From contig CAJPFJ010000001.1 in the NCBI GenBank assembly GCA_905339155.1, positions 1 to 64,000 on the forward strand: 64,000 nucleotides of DNA, in the 5' to 3' direction. The translations under genes were made by a program, and so were the position numbers. The notes beneath the pieces were generated by a model. The model ran no database searches and was not told the DNA's origin. It was given only the letters and a program-made list of their open reading frames with translations. Positions 18,641 to 27,814 of the stretch are shown one piece after another; position 1 is the first letter of the stretch; every line of letters starts with the position of its first letter. This DNA is from Methanosarcinales archaeon. Its GTDB lineage: Archaea; Halobacteriota; Methanosarcinia; Methanosarcinales; Methanoperedenaceae.

Positions 18641-19738
18641 TTACAACACGTTCTCCATAACCTTCAGCGCCCGCCGCAAATTCTCCTCCGAGGTCGCATA
18701 TGAAATCCTGATATGCCCCTTCCCATTCTCTCCGAAAGCCGAACCTGGGACAACAATAACGCCTTTTTTCAGCAATTTTGGCGGCGCTTCTTCATCCTCA
18801 ACTTCAGGGAATGCATAGAACGCACCTTGCGGCTGTACACATTTAATACCCATCGCGCCCAGGCCTTCCATAGTAATATCTCTCCTCTTCCTGAAGCTTT
18901 CCCGCATTACCGTTACGCAATCCTGCGGCCCTTCAATAGCTGCCTGCGCCGCTTTTTGGGCGATCGAATTTGCGCATGCCTGAATATACTGGTGGATTTT
19001 AAGCATCTGCTCAACATATTCCTTACGGGCTGCTGCATAGCCGATGCGCCAGCCGGTCATGGCATATGTTTTTGAAACAGCGTTGATTGTTATTACATTA
19101 TCCGTGAACTGTGCGGGGCTTACGTGCTCGCCTTCATAAATGAAATGCTCATACACTTCATCTGAAATTATTGTAATATCATTATCATCCGCAATCTCTG
19201 CCAGGGCCTTGATCTGCGTTCTTGTCTGTACCGTGCCTGTTGGATTTGAGGGTGAATTTACAATAAGCGCGCAGGTCCTTGATGTAATTAATTCATTTAC
19301 TCCTTCCGGTGTCATGGTCAATTTTTCATCAAGTGGAACACCAACGACTTTTCCTCCTGCGATTTTTGCAAGGGCAAAATATGATAAAAATCCCGGATCC
19401 GGAATCAAAACTTCATCTCCTTTATCCACCAATGCCTGTAAAGCAAGATGCAGCGCCTCAGATGCCCCTGAAGTAACTATGATTTCATCAGAGGATACTG
19501 TAAAATGATTCTCGGATTCGAACTTACGGGAGAGGGCTGACCGCAATTCGGGAAAGCCAAGATTCATTGTGTATCCGGTCAGTCCTTTGTTAATGGCTTC
19601 GATAGCGGCGTCTTTGATGTGCTGCGGTGTATCAAAATCCGGCTGGCCAAGCCCCAGGTTGATAGAATTCAGGCCGGCGCCTTCAAACATCTTACGGATG
19701 CCAGAGATGTCAATGCTCTTTATGCGTTCTGTGAACAT
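18641..19738 (-). CDS. Class I aminotransferase (aspartate aminotransferase type)
   Basis: About 365 aa fold-type I PLP enzyme. It shows GLGQPDFDTPQHIKDAA at the N-terminus, VNSPSNPTGTV, SDEVYEHFIYEG, the PLP lysine in INAVSKTYAMTGWRIGYA and the substrate carboxylate arginine in GKGHIRISYA. The ATG at 19738 after GTGAAATC is preferred to an upstream TTG at 19750 that overlaps hxlB. The group is usually an aspartate or broad-specificity aminotransferase, and the substrate cannot be fixed from sequence. Confidence 0.9.
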   Translation of the reverse strand: MFTERIKSIDISGIRKMFEGAGLNSINLGLGQPDFDTPQHIKDAAIEAINKGLTGYTMNLGFPELRSALSRKFESENHFTVSSDEIIVTSGASEALHLALQALVDKGDEVLIPDPGFLSYFALAKIAGGKVVGVPLDEKLTMTPEGVNELITSRTCALIVNSPSNPTGTVQTRTQIKALAEIADDNDITIISDEVYEHFIYEGEHVSPAQFTDNVITINAVSKTYAMTGWRIGYAAARKEYVEQMLKIHQYIQACANSIAQKAAQAAIEGPQDCVTVMRESFRKRRDITMEGLGAMGIKCVQPQGAFYAFPEVEDEEAPPKLLKKGVIVVPGSAFGENGKGHIRISYATSEENLRRALKVMENVL

Positions 19739-19742
19739 GATT

Positions 19743-20351
19743 TCACTCAAAAACCGTATGTCTTTTTTTCAACTCTGCTTCACTTGCACCCGTCCTGACC
19801 ATAAGCTCTGAGATCACAGCATCAAGGAAAACAAGCGCAGATATCTCAAAGATCGTGCCCAGAGGCGCAAGCTGGGGATAACCTATCATCCTTCGTTCAT
19901 GATAATCCTCATAGACAACATCATCCTTTGGTCTTCCCGGAACAATGATAACAATATCTGAAATGCCACCCATGGTAGAATCCTTGTTTGATGTGATAAC
20001 TGCAAGTTTTGAGCCTATTTTTTTAGCAATTCCTCCCAGGTTTGCGATAGAAGGGGTCTCGCCTGAACCTGATACGGCAATTACCAGATCGTCCGGCTGC
20101 ACTGCCGGAGTTGTTGTTTCACCCACGAAGTAAACATTAAATCCAAGATGCATAAGCCTCATCGCAAAAGCTCTTGCTGCAAGCCCGGATCTTCCCGCTC
20201 CCATCAGGAATATTCTTTTAGAATCCATTATGCCGTTTACAAGTGATGTCACAGAGCCCGTATCAAGTTTTGATGCAACCTTTTTTATATGCTCGGCAAT
20301 AAGGTTCATCGATATAATTGTTGCTTCACATTCTTTCTTTTCCGAATTCAT
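19743..20351 (-). CDS. hxlB: 6-phospho-3-hexuloisomerase
   Basis: 202 aa SIS-domain isomerase. MGAGRSGLAARAFAMRLMHLG (about 50-70) and ISGSGET-type VSGSGETPSI are the sugar-phosphate site, and YPQLAPLGTIFE near the C-terminus is typical of PHI. In archaea it acts with hexulose-phosphate synthase in reverse RuMP to make ribulose-5-phosphate. No hxlA is in the window. It overlaps the upstream unknown gene by 4 bp. Confidence 0.9.
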   Translation of the reverse strand: MNSEKKECEATIISMNLIAEHIKKVASKLDTGSVTSLVNGIMDSKRIFLMGAGRSGLAARAFAMRLMHLGFNVYFVGETTTPAVQPDDLVIAVSGSGETPSIANLGGIAKKIGSKLAVITSNKDSTMGGISDIVIIVPGRPKDDVVYEDYHERRMIGYPQLAPLGTIFEISALVFLDAVISELMVRTGASEAELKKRHTVFE

Positions 20352-20872
20352 ATTAACACTGTTTCCTCTTTATTTTGGTCTTTGTTTTTATATTCGATCC
20401 TTTTTATCTTCCATCCATCAAGGTTTTTCAATTTATTGTAGATAAAGATGATCTTCTCAGGACTTCCATCCCAGTGAAGGGTTTTCCTTATGTCCTTTTC
20501 ACGGAGTTGCTCAACAACCGACCTGACGAAATGGGCTAAAGCTATCTTTTTGGAAAAAGGTATGTTATAAAAAATCCTATAACCTCCTTTAGTTTTTGCG
20601 TATGATGTCAAAATATATCCCATATTCTCATATTTACTAATGTTCTTAAAATCGCATATTATTTCCTGTTCAATAGTTACTGATGAATCAATACTGGATA
20701 TTCCAAATATAACATCGCGTATTAAGGATTCACCAGCTTGCCTGCCAAACCATAATATGATCTTGCCTGTTGTAAGGGAAATAGTAATATCATCACGTCC
20801 GAGTTCAACTATATTCAGTTCCTGCCCGTCTTTAAGAATTGATCTATTCAGAATCTCCTTTTTCGACCTCAT
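20348..20872 (-). CDS. Hypothetical protein coupled to hxlB
   Basis: 174 aa soluble mixed alpha/beta protein, not recognised. No catalytic motif or membrane segment is evident. The C-terminal 30 residues are basic (KIKRIEYKNKDQNKEE). Its stop overlaps the hxlB start by 4 bp, which argues for translational coupling. The start at 20872 is followed upstream by an AT-rich stretch likely to hold the promoter. Confidence 0.6.
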   Translation of the reverse strand: MRSKKEILNRSILKDGQELNIVELGRDDITISLTTGKIILWFGRQAGESLIRDVIFGISSIDSSVTIEQEIICDFKNISKYENMGYILTSYAKTKGGYRIFYNIPFSKKIALAHFVRSVVEQLREKDIRKTLHWDGSPEKIIFIYNKLKNLDGWKIKRIEYKNKDQNKEETVLI

Positions 20873-20928
20873 TTATTTACCTTACAAAAATATTATTTAT
20901 AATATAAATATTTAGTAATATTTACCAA

Positions 20929-21780
20929 TTATAAATATTTACCGATTAAATCATTCAATTTGCGTTTCGTTTCAACTGGTATCTTATCAGAGGCAGTGAC
21001 GATCGCCCCTGCTAATGCATTTGAGCATACGCAACTTCTCTCAAGAGAGATCTTTGGAATAGCTTCTTTAATAATTCTTCTGACTGCTTCCTCATTCTTA
21101 ATTGCGTTGGAAATTACCGTTTCAATATTGACATCAGTTTCATGCCATACATCATAATCAGTAACTGTTGCTATCATGCAGTAACAGATCTCTGCTTCCC
21201 GTGCAAGTTTTGCTTCAGGAAGTGCAGTCATCCCGATAATGTCAAATCCCAGGCTTTGATAAACTCTTGATTCAGCGCGTGTTGAAAATTGCGGACCTTC
21301 CATGCAGACATATGTTCCTTTTTCATGTATTGAGTACCCAAGATCTCTTGTGACGCCGGCAATCATAGAAGACATCTGTGGACAGAAAGGATCAGCAAAA
21401 CCGATATGCGCAACTATCCCGTCTTCAAAAAAAGTACTGTCTCTCAAACGTGTCCTGTCAAATATCTGGTCGGGTATAACGATATCAAGCGGCTTATGTT
21501 CAAGCTTCAGGCTTCCCACTGCTGATGCTGAGATTATCCTCTTTACACGAAGTTTCTTAAGGGCGAGGATATTTGCCCTGTAATTCAATTTACCGGGTGA
21601 GATCCTGTGCCCTTTTCCGTGTCTCGGTAGAAATGCCACATTAATTTCACCAAAAGACCCAATTGTAATAGCATCAGATGGTTTCCCGAAAGGTGTATCG
21701 ATTTCAACTTCCCGTACATTATCCAGCATTGCCGTATCATATACGCCGGTTCCTCCGATTACTGCAATATCTGCTTGCAT
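20929..21780 (-). CDS. mtnP: S-methyl-5'-thioadenosine (or thioinosine) phosphorylase
   Basis: 283 aa trimeric purine-nucleoside-phosphorylase-fold enzyme. It shows IGGTGVYD at the phosphate site, LPRHGKGHRISPGKLNYRAN, SASAVGSL, MEGPQFSTRAESR and the purine-site segment TDYDVWHE. It salvages methylthioadenosine from polyamine/SAM metabolism. Archaeal homologues may prefer methylthioinosine, and this cannot be decided here. It lies 5 bp after the phosphoribosyltransferase gene, forming a purine-salvage pair. Confidence 0.92.
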   Translation of the reverse strand: MQADIAVIGGTGVYDTAMLDNVREVEIDTPFGKPSDAITIGSFGEINVAFLPRHGKGHRISPGKLNYRANILALKKLRVKRIISASAVGSLKLEHKPLDIVIPDQIFDRTRLRDSTFFEDGIVAHIGFADPFCPQMSSMIAGVTRDLGYSIHEKGTYVCMEGPQFSTRAESRVYQSLGFDIIGMTALPEAKLAREAEICYCMIATVTDYDVWHETDVNIETVISNAIKNEEAVRRIIKEAIPKISLERSCVCSNALAGAIVTASDKIPVETKRKLNDLIGKYL

Positions 21781-21785
21781 TTATT

Positions 21786-22490
21786 TTACGCTCCTTCATA
21801 AGTCCATGATTTTTTTCCTGGAATGTTTTTCGTCTTTATTACTCCCCTTCTTACCATTTCATCAAGTATCTCTTCCATTCTGTTGGGCTGTGCAATCTCA
21901 AAGCTTATGGGATCCATATTGTGATATTTCAAGAATCCTGCCCTGATTTTTTCAACATCCCATTCGCTTTGCTTTTCCTTGGCCATAAGCCGGGAGATGA
22001 TATCTATCATGTCTTCGATAAAATTCCATGGATATACGATCCAGCCCCATTCCTGTACAACTTCACCGCAATAATCTGGTTTTATCTCCGATGTGTACAG
22101 GTACTGGAGTACCGCAGTCCTGACCTCTTTTGGATTCTGTTTGCTAACATATTCTTTTGAGTGCGCAATACTTTTACCGGTGTCGGTAATATCATCGACT
22201 ATAAGAACTCTTTTTCCGGCTACTGCATTATCTGCAAGCGGATACTTAATACTGGGACCGCCTCCTGCATTTGCAGTACCTACATAATGCTCGATTTTAA
22301 GACTTGTAAGGTCATTGAGCCCCAGAAAATCGCAAAGAACTCTTCCCGCGAACCATCCGCCGCGCGCCAGCGCTATTATTGTATCGGGTTTATACCCTGA
22401 TCTTTTCACATCATTTGCAACACGCCTGCACAGGTCGTAAATATAGTCCCAGTTCGTTATTACACATTTGAATTTATCCGGAAGTACCAT
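21786..22490 (-). CDS. Purine-type phosphoribosyltransferase with C-terminal extension
   Basis: 234 aa. The type I PRTase core has the PRPP motif VLIVDDITDTGKSI (about residues 93-106) and an N-terminal IALARGGWFAGR. After about residue 160 an extra domain follows (EKIRAGFLKYHNMDP, EEILDEMVRRGVIK) that looks like a short helical/winged-helix tail. It is likely a xanthine-guanine or hypoxanthine PRTase in salvage together with mtnP. The base specificity is not readable. Confidence 0.85.
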   Translation of the reverse strand: MVLPDKFKCVITNWDYIYDLCRRVANDVKRSGYKPDTIIALARGGWFAGRVLCDFLGLNDLTSLKIEHYVGTANAGGGPSIKYPLADNAVAGKRVLIVDDITDTGKSIAHSKEYVSKQNPKEVRTAVLQYLYTSEIKPDYCGEVVQEWGWIVYPWNFIEDMIDIISRLMAKEKQSEWDVEKIRAGFLKYHNMDPISFEIAQPNRMEEILDEMVRRGVIKTKNIPGKKSWTYEGA

Positions 22491-22637
22491 TGGATCACCA
22501 TTTTTACGGAAAGGTTATACAGAGCTATATATTTTTTGGAAGATCAATGGCAAGTTATTTGCTTTCCACCAGCGAATTGTTAGAAGAAATGCTAGATGTA
22601 TCCCGAAGTAAAATAACAAAGAATATTGATGCAGGAT

Positions 22638-23564
22638 TTAGTGAGGCATTTGGTTTTGGGGCATTAGCTCCTGTCCAGTGTGTGATAGTATTTTTGAAGG
22701 TGTCCCTGATAATTCTATTTTTTCTACTTTGAATTTCGTCATTAATTTTTCTAAAAATTCAGAGACTATTTCATCTTTTTTATCAATTTCTCTTATCCAG
22801 ATTCTTAGACTGAGCGTTATTTTAGAATCAGAAATATCAGAAATTAAGACCCCCGGCTCGAACATCCTCATATCCATTTTATCTTTAAATAATATTTTAA
22901 AATTAGATAATTCAAATAATTTAGAAATAATATCTTTTTCCCTTCTTGATACATTAGGAAGTATTTTTGGATGGCCCTGTGCAACTTCTTTAACGATATT
23001 TTTGACTTTTTCAAAATCGCAAGAATAAGATATTGATAATGGCACCGGAATTTCTACAAAACCTGATTTTGTATAATTAATGATAATAGTAGAGACCAGG
23101 ACCGAGTTTGGCACAAAAAACAATTTTCCATTTCTATTTCTTAAAACCGTACGTGTTAGCTTAATTTCCTTTATATTGCTTATTCCTGTATCGCTAATTT
23201 CAACCCAGTCATCAAGCTCGATAGGTCTTAGTATTGAAATCAATACTCCTGCTATGAAATTTTGGATTATTTGCTGGGCGCCAAAAGCAAGTGCAATAGT
23301 AAATATGCCCAATGAAGCAATTAATGCGCTTAAATCCATTTTAAGTACATAAAGCACGCCATAATAGAATCCAAGTGTATAAAAGGCATATTCTATGATT
23401 CTGGCTATTAATTTTGAATTACCCAATGAAAGTTTGTCATCTAATAATCTCCTCATTAAAGCGTATGATATGTTAGCTATAATCACGGTTAGAAGGAAAA
23501 TAAATAAGAATATCAAAAAATTCTCTAAGGTTACATTGCCTATAAAAATATTGGCTCCAACCAT
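22638..23564 (-). CDS. MscS-family mechanosensitive channel
   Basis: 308 aa. Three N-terminal helices end in the pore-lining TM3 (SALIASLGIFTIALAFGAQQ, followed by QNFIAGVLISILRP), then the beta domain DDWVEI and an alpha/beta C-terminal domain. This is the minimal MscS plan that releases solutes during hypo-osmotic shock. It is monocistronic. Confidence 0.9.
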   Translation of the reverse strand: MVGANIFIGNVTLENFLIFLFIFLLTVIIANISYALMRRLLDDKLSLGNSKLIARIIEYAFYTLGFYYGVLYVLKMDLSALIASLGIFTIALAFGAQQIIQNFIAGVLISILRPIELDDWVEISDTGISNIKEIKLTRTVLRNRNGKLFFVPNSVLVSTIIINYTKSGFVEIPVPLSISYSCDFEKVKNIVKEVAQGHPKILPNVSRREKDIISKLFELSNFKILFKDKMDMRMFEPGVLISDISDSKITLSLRIWIREIDKKDEIVSEFLEKLMTKFKVEKIELSGTPSKILSHTGQELMPQNQMPH

Positions 23565-23588
23565 CGGGTTATAATCTATTTTCTTTCT

Positions 23589-23735
23589 TTAAAAATGCTT
23601 CTGAACCACTCTGTGCAGTTCGTAGTGTCGCCGCACAGCCTCCCAATTCACTAAGGCCCGCTGTCCATCAGGGGATGCGGCTGGAAGCTGGATCAGAGGC
23701 GGCGCCGGGTGAATAGGCACCCTCTCTTTTTGTAT
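23589..23735 (+). ncRNA. GC-rich structured island, candidate small RNA
   Basis: This stretch is far richer in G+C than its AT-rich surroundings. On the plus strand CTGTGC pairs with GCACAG, and a final hairpin GGGTG-AATAGG-CACCC is followed by TCTCTTTTT, an intrinsic-terminator layout. On the minus strand an open frame of 43 codons (GTG 23720 to TAA 23589, containing RALVNWEAVRRHYELHRVVQ) also crosses it without a usable SD. I favour an RNA or a relic of a GC-rich insert over a gene. Confidence 0.35.
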
Positions 23736-23812
23736 TATAAATTATATTATTTATGATTTTTGTCGAAAATAACATAAAAACTTAAGAACTTATAAATATA
23801 GATTATTCTATT

Positions 23813-24109
23813 ATGAATGGAAATCGTGAATCTAATTTCTTTATGGCCCCGGCCATCGGTTTGATCGTAGGCAATTTGGCAGGAGGAAAAGATAAAGAAA
23901 AGGGGGGTAGTGGGCTTATTTCCCCGTTCGGTATTGATTTGGCATTAATGCTGGGGTGGACGTTTGGCATCTTTAAAACGTTCGGATTTACTTTAACTCC
24001 AGGAATAGCAATCGGTAGAATGGGTTTTATCGTAATATCTCTCGGAATTCACTTTAAACAACGTATTGGGTTCGGAATTATTATACCGATATTCCCTATT
24101 TGGGGTTAG
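23813..24109 (+). CDS. Hypothetical Gly-rich hydrophobic protein
   Basis: 98 aa, not recognised. A short hydrophilic N-terminus with a Lys/Gly-rich loop (GGKDKEKGGSG) is followed by two or three hydrophobic Gly/Ile/Phe-rich segments, so it is probably a membrane protein. It is convergent with the response-regulator gene. Upstream ACTTATAAATATAG (about 23785) is a plausible TATA box. Confidence 0.5.
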   Translation: MNGNRESNFFMAPAIGLIVGNLAGGKDKEKGGSGLISPFGIDLALMLGWTFGIFKTFGFTLTPGIAIGRMGFIVISLGIHFKQRIGFGIIIPIFPIWG

Positions 24110-24156
24110 TGAAAAATTGCATGAATAGAGAGAGCGGCATGCGGTAAAAGTCGCAC

Positions 24157-24573
24157 CTAAAGATGAAGATGAAAACTAGTGTTACCCAACAGAGTATCAT
24201 AATATAGTTTTGTCCTGAGATTCGATTTCACTCTCAGAGTCAATTCAATAATATCAAATGGTTTAGTTATAAAATCATCTGCTCCTGCTTCAATTGCTTT
24301 ATTCCTATCCTCGGTTTCATGCAAAGCTGTAACCATAACGATAGGTATATGATTGGTTTTATGATCATCTTTAAGTTTCTTGCATACTTCATATCCATTC
24401 ATTCCTGGCATCATGATGTCAAGCAATATGATATCAGGAGGATTTGCCTCCACAATGTTTATTGCTTCATTCCCATCGTGAGCTTTCAAAATATCATACC
24501 CTTTCGATAGATAACCCTCTAAAAGTTCAATATTAATAGGGTCATCATCAACAATAAGGACTTTAGGTCTCAT
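24157..24573 (-). CDS. Single-domain response regulator
   Basis: 138 aa CheY-like receiver. The acidic pocket is D9-D11 (VLIVDDDP), the phospho-acceptor is Asp52 (IILLDIMMPGMNG), the switch Thr is in VMVTALHE and Lys is in ITKPFD. No output domain is present. The last 15 residues do not resemble family tails. No sensor kinase gene lies nearby, so its partner is elsewhere. Confidence 0.9.
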   Translation of the reverse strand: MRPKVLIVDDDPINIELLEGYLSKGYDILKAHDGNEAINIVEANPPDIILLDIMMPGMNGYEVCKKLKDDHKTNHIPIVMVTALHETEDRNKAIEAGADDFITKPFDIIELTLRVKSNLRTKLYYDTLLGNTSFHLHL

Positions 24574-24996
24574 AATATCTTTATTCCGTCTGTTTTTTTA
24601 AAGTCAATTTTAATATTTGGAGGTTCAATCATAAACTTTTAGAGTTTAGTAAAATATTACCAAATATATTATATTTCACATCAATATAAACAAGGGTGTG
24701 AAGAATGGAAGAATCAGAGAGTTATGTATTATCATGGATATGTCGAACAGGATTGGGAGCGTGATGGAAATCCAGGGGAAATTCCTGTTGAAGCGATAGT
24801 GCATTCCACTCTTGATTTTGAAGGAAAGGAGAGCGAAATGGTTGATCATCCCAGACGCTGGAATATAGGTTTCATCCTCCATGCTGATCGTTGTAAGTGT
24901 ACTTCTTTTCCCTTTCACACCAACCGGGAAAGTATTTGGATTCAGTGAGCTGCCGATTTCGTTTATTCAATAAAAAAAGAGAACCCGGCAGGTAAT
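24574..24996. other. Intergenic stretch with a doubtful 74-codon frame
   Basis: About 420 bp without a convincing gene. A plus-strand frame at 24724-24948 (starting MYYHGYVEQDWERDG) lacks an SD and resembles nothing I know, and an ATG frame at 24705 stops after 19 codons. An AT-rich TATA-like region with ATATTACCAAATATATT lies at about 24650-24670. It may be a decayed gene. Confidence 0.3.
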
Positions 24997-25371
24997 TCAC
25001 TTTGTCAGTTCTTTTAACCGCTTTATACTTGCCATCATTGCCTGTGATTCTTTTTTCTTCTGGGATTCAAGATGTTCAATGATGGATTCAATATCTATTT
25101 TTAGTTGATATATCTTATATGGTCTGCCTTTTCCAGGTTTTTTCTCCTCCCTTTCTGCTATCCAATCCAGTTCCTCAAGTTCTCGCATAGCTATGCTGAC
25201 CTCGGGCTGCCTTAGATCAGAGCCCATTTCAAGATCCCTGGAAGTTACATCCTTAACGTTTTTCAAATAAGTGAGTACCTTTGCAACATTTCTTTTTAAT
25301 CCCAGCTCAATAAGTGTATCGGCAAATTCTTCATCTGCTTTGTCAAGAACATTAACTGAAAGACTTTTCAT
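24997..25371 (-). CDS. Winged-helix transcriptional regulator
   Basis: 124 aa. A winged-helix domain (about residues 18-95) has helix-turn-helix DVTSRDLEMGSDLRQPEVSIAM and wing REEKKPGKGRPYKIYQL. A C-terminal helix (SIIEHLESQKKKESQAMMA) is likely used for dimerisation. It resembles the archaeal ArsR/TrmB-like predicted regulators common in Methanosarcinales. No ligand domain is visible. It is separated by about 250 bp of AT-rich sequence from cofH. Confidence 0.8.
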   Translation of the reverse strand: MKSLSVNVLDKADEEFADTLIELGLKRNVAKVLTYLKNVKDVTSRDLEMGSDLRQPEVSIAMRELEELDWIAEREEKKPGKGRPYKIYQLKIDIESIIEHLESQKKKESQAMMASIKRLKELTK

Positions 25372-25618
25372 AACATTTCACCGTATCTTTAAATGTAGTC
25401 ATTAAATATAAATCTTCCGTTTTAATATATTGTATATAAGAAAAGTATTTATAATTAAAAGCTTCAAAAAAAAAACAGACTCACTATGCGTAGACTCATC
25501 ATGATAAGTATAAAATCATCATAATTATATGTATGATATATAAGTGTAAGCGAAAAAAGTCAGTTTAATATTATACTAGAATTTTTTATAAAAATATATT
25601 ATATGTATACAAAAGTCC

Positions 25619-26719
25619 TTACGCAACCTTGACATGCTCGTAAAGAGTATTCCTCTGTTGTGGCAACCTGTTCATTTGTCTTATCAATCCCTCAAACTCA
25701 AAAGGTGCCATATACTCACCATTTGTAGACCCGGCGCTCTTTGATATCTGTTCTTCCATCAATGTTCCGCCAAGGTCGTTAGCTCCGCATGTCAGGGCTG
25801 ACTGTGCAAGTTCCCTGCCAAGTTTCACCCAGCTTGCCTGGATATTCCTGACATATGGATAAAGAATTACTCTGGCAAGAGCATGTAATTTTAAATCTTC
25901 AATTCCGCGAGAAACGCTTTTTCCCATCCCAAGAATGTTATTTGAAGGCATGAAAGGAAGCGGCACGAATTCAGTGAAACCGCCTGTTTTTTTCTGGATT
26001 TCCCTTATTAACACTATGTGTTCGACCCGTTCCTGCAATGTTTCAATATGCCCGTACATTATTGTTGCAGTGGTGGGGATCCCTGAATTATGGGCGGTTT
26101 TTATGACCTCTATCCATTCATTCGCTGTAAGTTTATCCGGGCAGATCTCTTCTCTTACCCGGTCAACGAGTATTTCAGCGGCTGTGCCTGGCATCGAGCC
26201 AAGACCTGATCTTTTCAAATGTGAGAGTGTTTCCTTATAACCCATATTGCTGTTTTGCGAAGCATGATAAACTTCCATTGGAGAAAAAGCATGGATATGC
26301 ATATCCGGGAATTCATTCTTAATATTCTCAAGTATATTGCAGTAATCAAAGACATCCCAATCAGGAAGAAGCCCTCCCTGGATACATACCTCGGTAGCAT
26401 TTATTTTTGCAGCTGCTCTTGTCTTTTCAAGAATTTCAGGTATCGACATGATATATCCCTCCTCTTTCTTGAATGCACAGAATTTGCATGTACCGATGCA
26501 CATATTTGTAAAATTTATGTTCCTGTTAATGACATAGGTAACTCTATCTCCTGCGGCTTTTTTTCGAAGCCTGTCAGCAAAGGAAAATAGAATAAGAGGG
26601 TTATTTAAAAGCATAAATGCATCATCAATTGTACAGTTTCCTGCCTCGATGCGTTCTGCGCTATCGTCACGAATATTTCGTAATTCCTGTTTGGTTTGCA
26701 TTTTTTGAATATTAACCAC
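25619..26719 (-). CDS. cofH: FO synthase subunit 2, 5-amino-6-ribitylaminouracil-tyrosine lyase side
   Basis: 366 aa radical-SAM enzyme. It shows the cluster motif CIGTCKFCAF (CxxxCxxC) at about residues 72-81, EVCIQGGLLPDWD and the C-terminal SAGSTNGEYMAPFE. CofH transfers the hydroxybenzyl group of tyrosine during synthesis of FO, the chromophore of coenzyme F420. The gene is 15 bp downstream of cofG on the same strand, as expected for two-subunit archaeal FO synthase. Confidence 0.93.
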   Translation of the reverse strand: MVNIQKMQTKQELRNIRDDSAERIEAGNCTIDDAFMLLNNPLILFSFADRLRKKAAGDRVTYVINRNINFTNMCIGTCKFCAFKKEEGYIMSIPEILEKTRAAAKINATEVCIQGGLLPDWDVFDYCNILENIKNEFPDMHIHAFSPMEVYHASQNSNMGYKETLSHLKRSGLGSMPGTAAEILVDRVREEICPDKLTANEWIEVIKTAHNSGIPTTATIMYGHIETLQERVEHIVLIREIQKKTGGFTEFVPLPFMPSNNILGMGKSVSRGIEDLKLHALARVILYPYVRNIQASWVKLGRELAQSALTCGANDLGGTLMEEQISKSAGSTNGEYMAPFEFEGLIRQMNRLPQQRNTLYEHVKVA

Positions 26720-26734
26720 CAGAATTTTGCAGTT

Positions 26735-27760
26735 TTAATGAGATACCTGTTTATAAGTTTTCCGAAATCCTTCTGCATCTGAAAGACGATTCAATATATC
26801 CCTGGTATGGGCGCTATACCATCCTTTCTTTATATATTTGGGATATATGGGCAGTCGCTCGTGCAGGGGAAAGTCCACCATTTTCCGTAATTCAAGATAA
26901 TTTGGCCATGGGGATTCGGGATTAATATGATCGATTGTTTCCGGAGATATACCCCCAAGATCGCTTGCGCCGCATTTCACCAGTTCCCGCGGGGGAATAA
27001 GATTGGGTGGCACCTGTATGGTTATATCCGAAGGCAAGAGCTCCCTTGCCATCTTTACAGTTCGTATCATTTCATCTAATCCCGGAACATCACATGATGC
27101 CATTTTGGTTCCTGGTTTAGGGATGAAATTCTGGATAATAACTTCCTGGATATGTCCGAATTCTTCATGTAATTCTCTTATTTTGTGGATTGAACGCACT
27201 CTTTCTTCCCATGTTTCACCTATTCCCACGAGAATCCCGGTCGTGAACGGTATTTTGAGTTCTCCTGCATATTCAATGGTCTTTATACGAGATCCGGGAT
27301 TCTTTCCGGCGCAATCCTCATGTGCTTTGATATCGGCAAGAGTCTCAAGCATCAGTCCCATGCTGGCATTATATGGTCTTAATTTTTCAAGTTCTGGCTT
27401 TTCAAGTATGCCGGCGTTGGTATGAGGTAAAAGACCAAATCTGATCGAAAGCTTGCACAGGTCAAGTACATAATCGATAATATTCTCATAACCATATCCG
27501 CAAAGCCATTCCCTGAAACCTGGAACTTCCTCCGGACGTTCCCCAAAAGTGAAAAGAGCCTCGGAGCACCCGGCGCGCGCGCCTTTTGAAAGTATATCCA
27601 TAGCTTCACCGGGTGAGAGAAGTTTTGCTTCGGGGTGCCCCATATCGCGCCTGAATCCGCAATATCCGCATTTGTTCCTGCAGACATTAGTGAGAGGGAT
27701 GAATACATTTCGCGAGAATGTGACAAAGGACATGGACAATAATTGAAAGGGATTATACAT
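26735..27760 (-). CDS. cofG: FO synthase subunit 1
   Basis: 341 aa radical-SAM enzyme with CRNKCGYCGF (CxxxCxxC) at about residues 27-36, FTFGERPEE, HTNAGILEKPELEKL and VQVPPNL-type IQVPPNLIPPRE. It completes the deazaflavin ring with CofH. The start could be 27760 or the Met ten codons in (MSFVTFSRN). Neither has a clear SD. Confidence 0.93.
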   Translation of the reverse strand: MYNPFQLLSMSFVTFSRNVFIPLTNVCRNKCGYCGFRRDMGHPEAKLLSPGEAMDILSKGARAGCSEALFTFGERPEEVPGFREWLCGYGYENIIDYVLDLCKLSIRFGLLPHTNAGILEKPELEKLRPYNASMGLMLETLADIKAHEDCAGKNPGSRIKTIEYAGELKIPFTTGILVGIGETWEERVRSIHKIRELHEEFGHIQEVIIQNFIPKPGTKMASCDVPGLDEMIRTVKMARELLPSDITIQVPPNLIPPRELVKCGASDLGGISPETIDHINPESPWPNYLELRKMVDFPLHERLPIYPKYIKKGWYSAHTRDILNRLSDAEGFRKTYKQVSH

Positions 27761-27814
27761 AATTATGCCGAATAAGGCAAAGATGCAAAATATTCCTGGA
27801 TAATACCGGATGGG

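Noticed and set aside
12198-20945. Shared AATATTTACC(A/G)A motif before several host genes
   Set aside because: The copies at about 12200, 20915 and 20935 are in AT-rich DNA and partly in coding sequence, so chance is a sufficient explanation.
23589-23720. 43-aa minus-strand protein in the GC-rich island
   Set aside because: It has only a GTG start without a correctly spaced SD, and absence of stops is expected in GC-rich DNA. Kept as a possible RNA instead.
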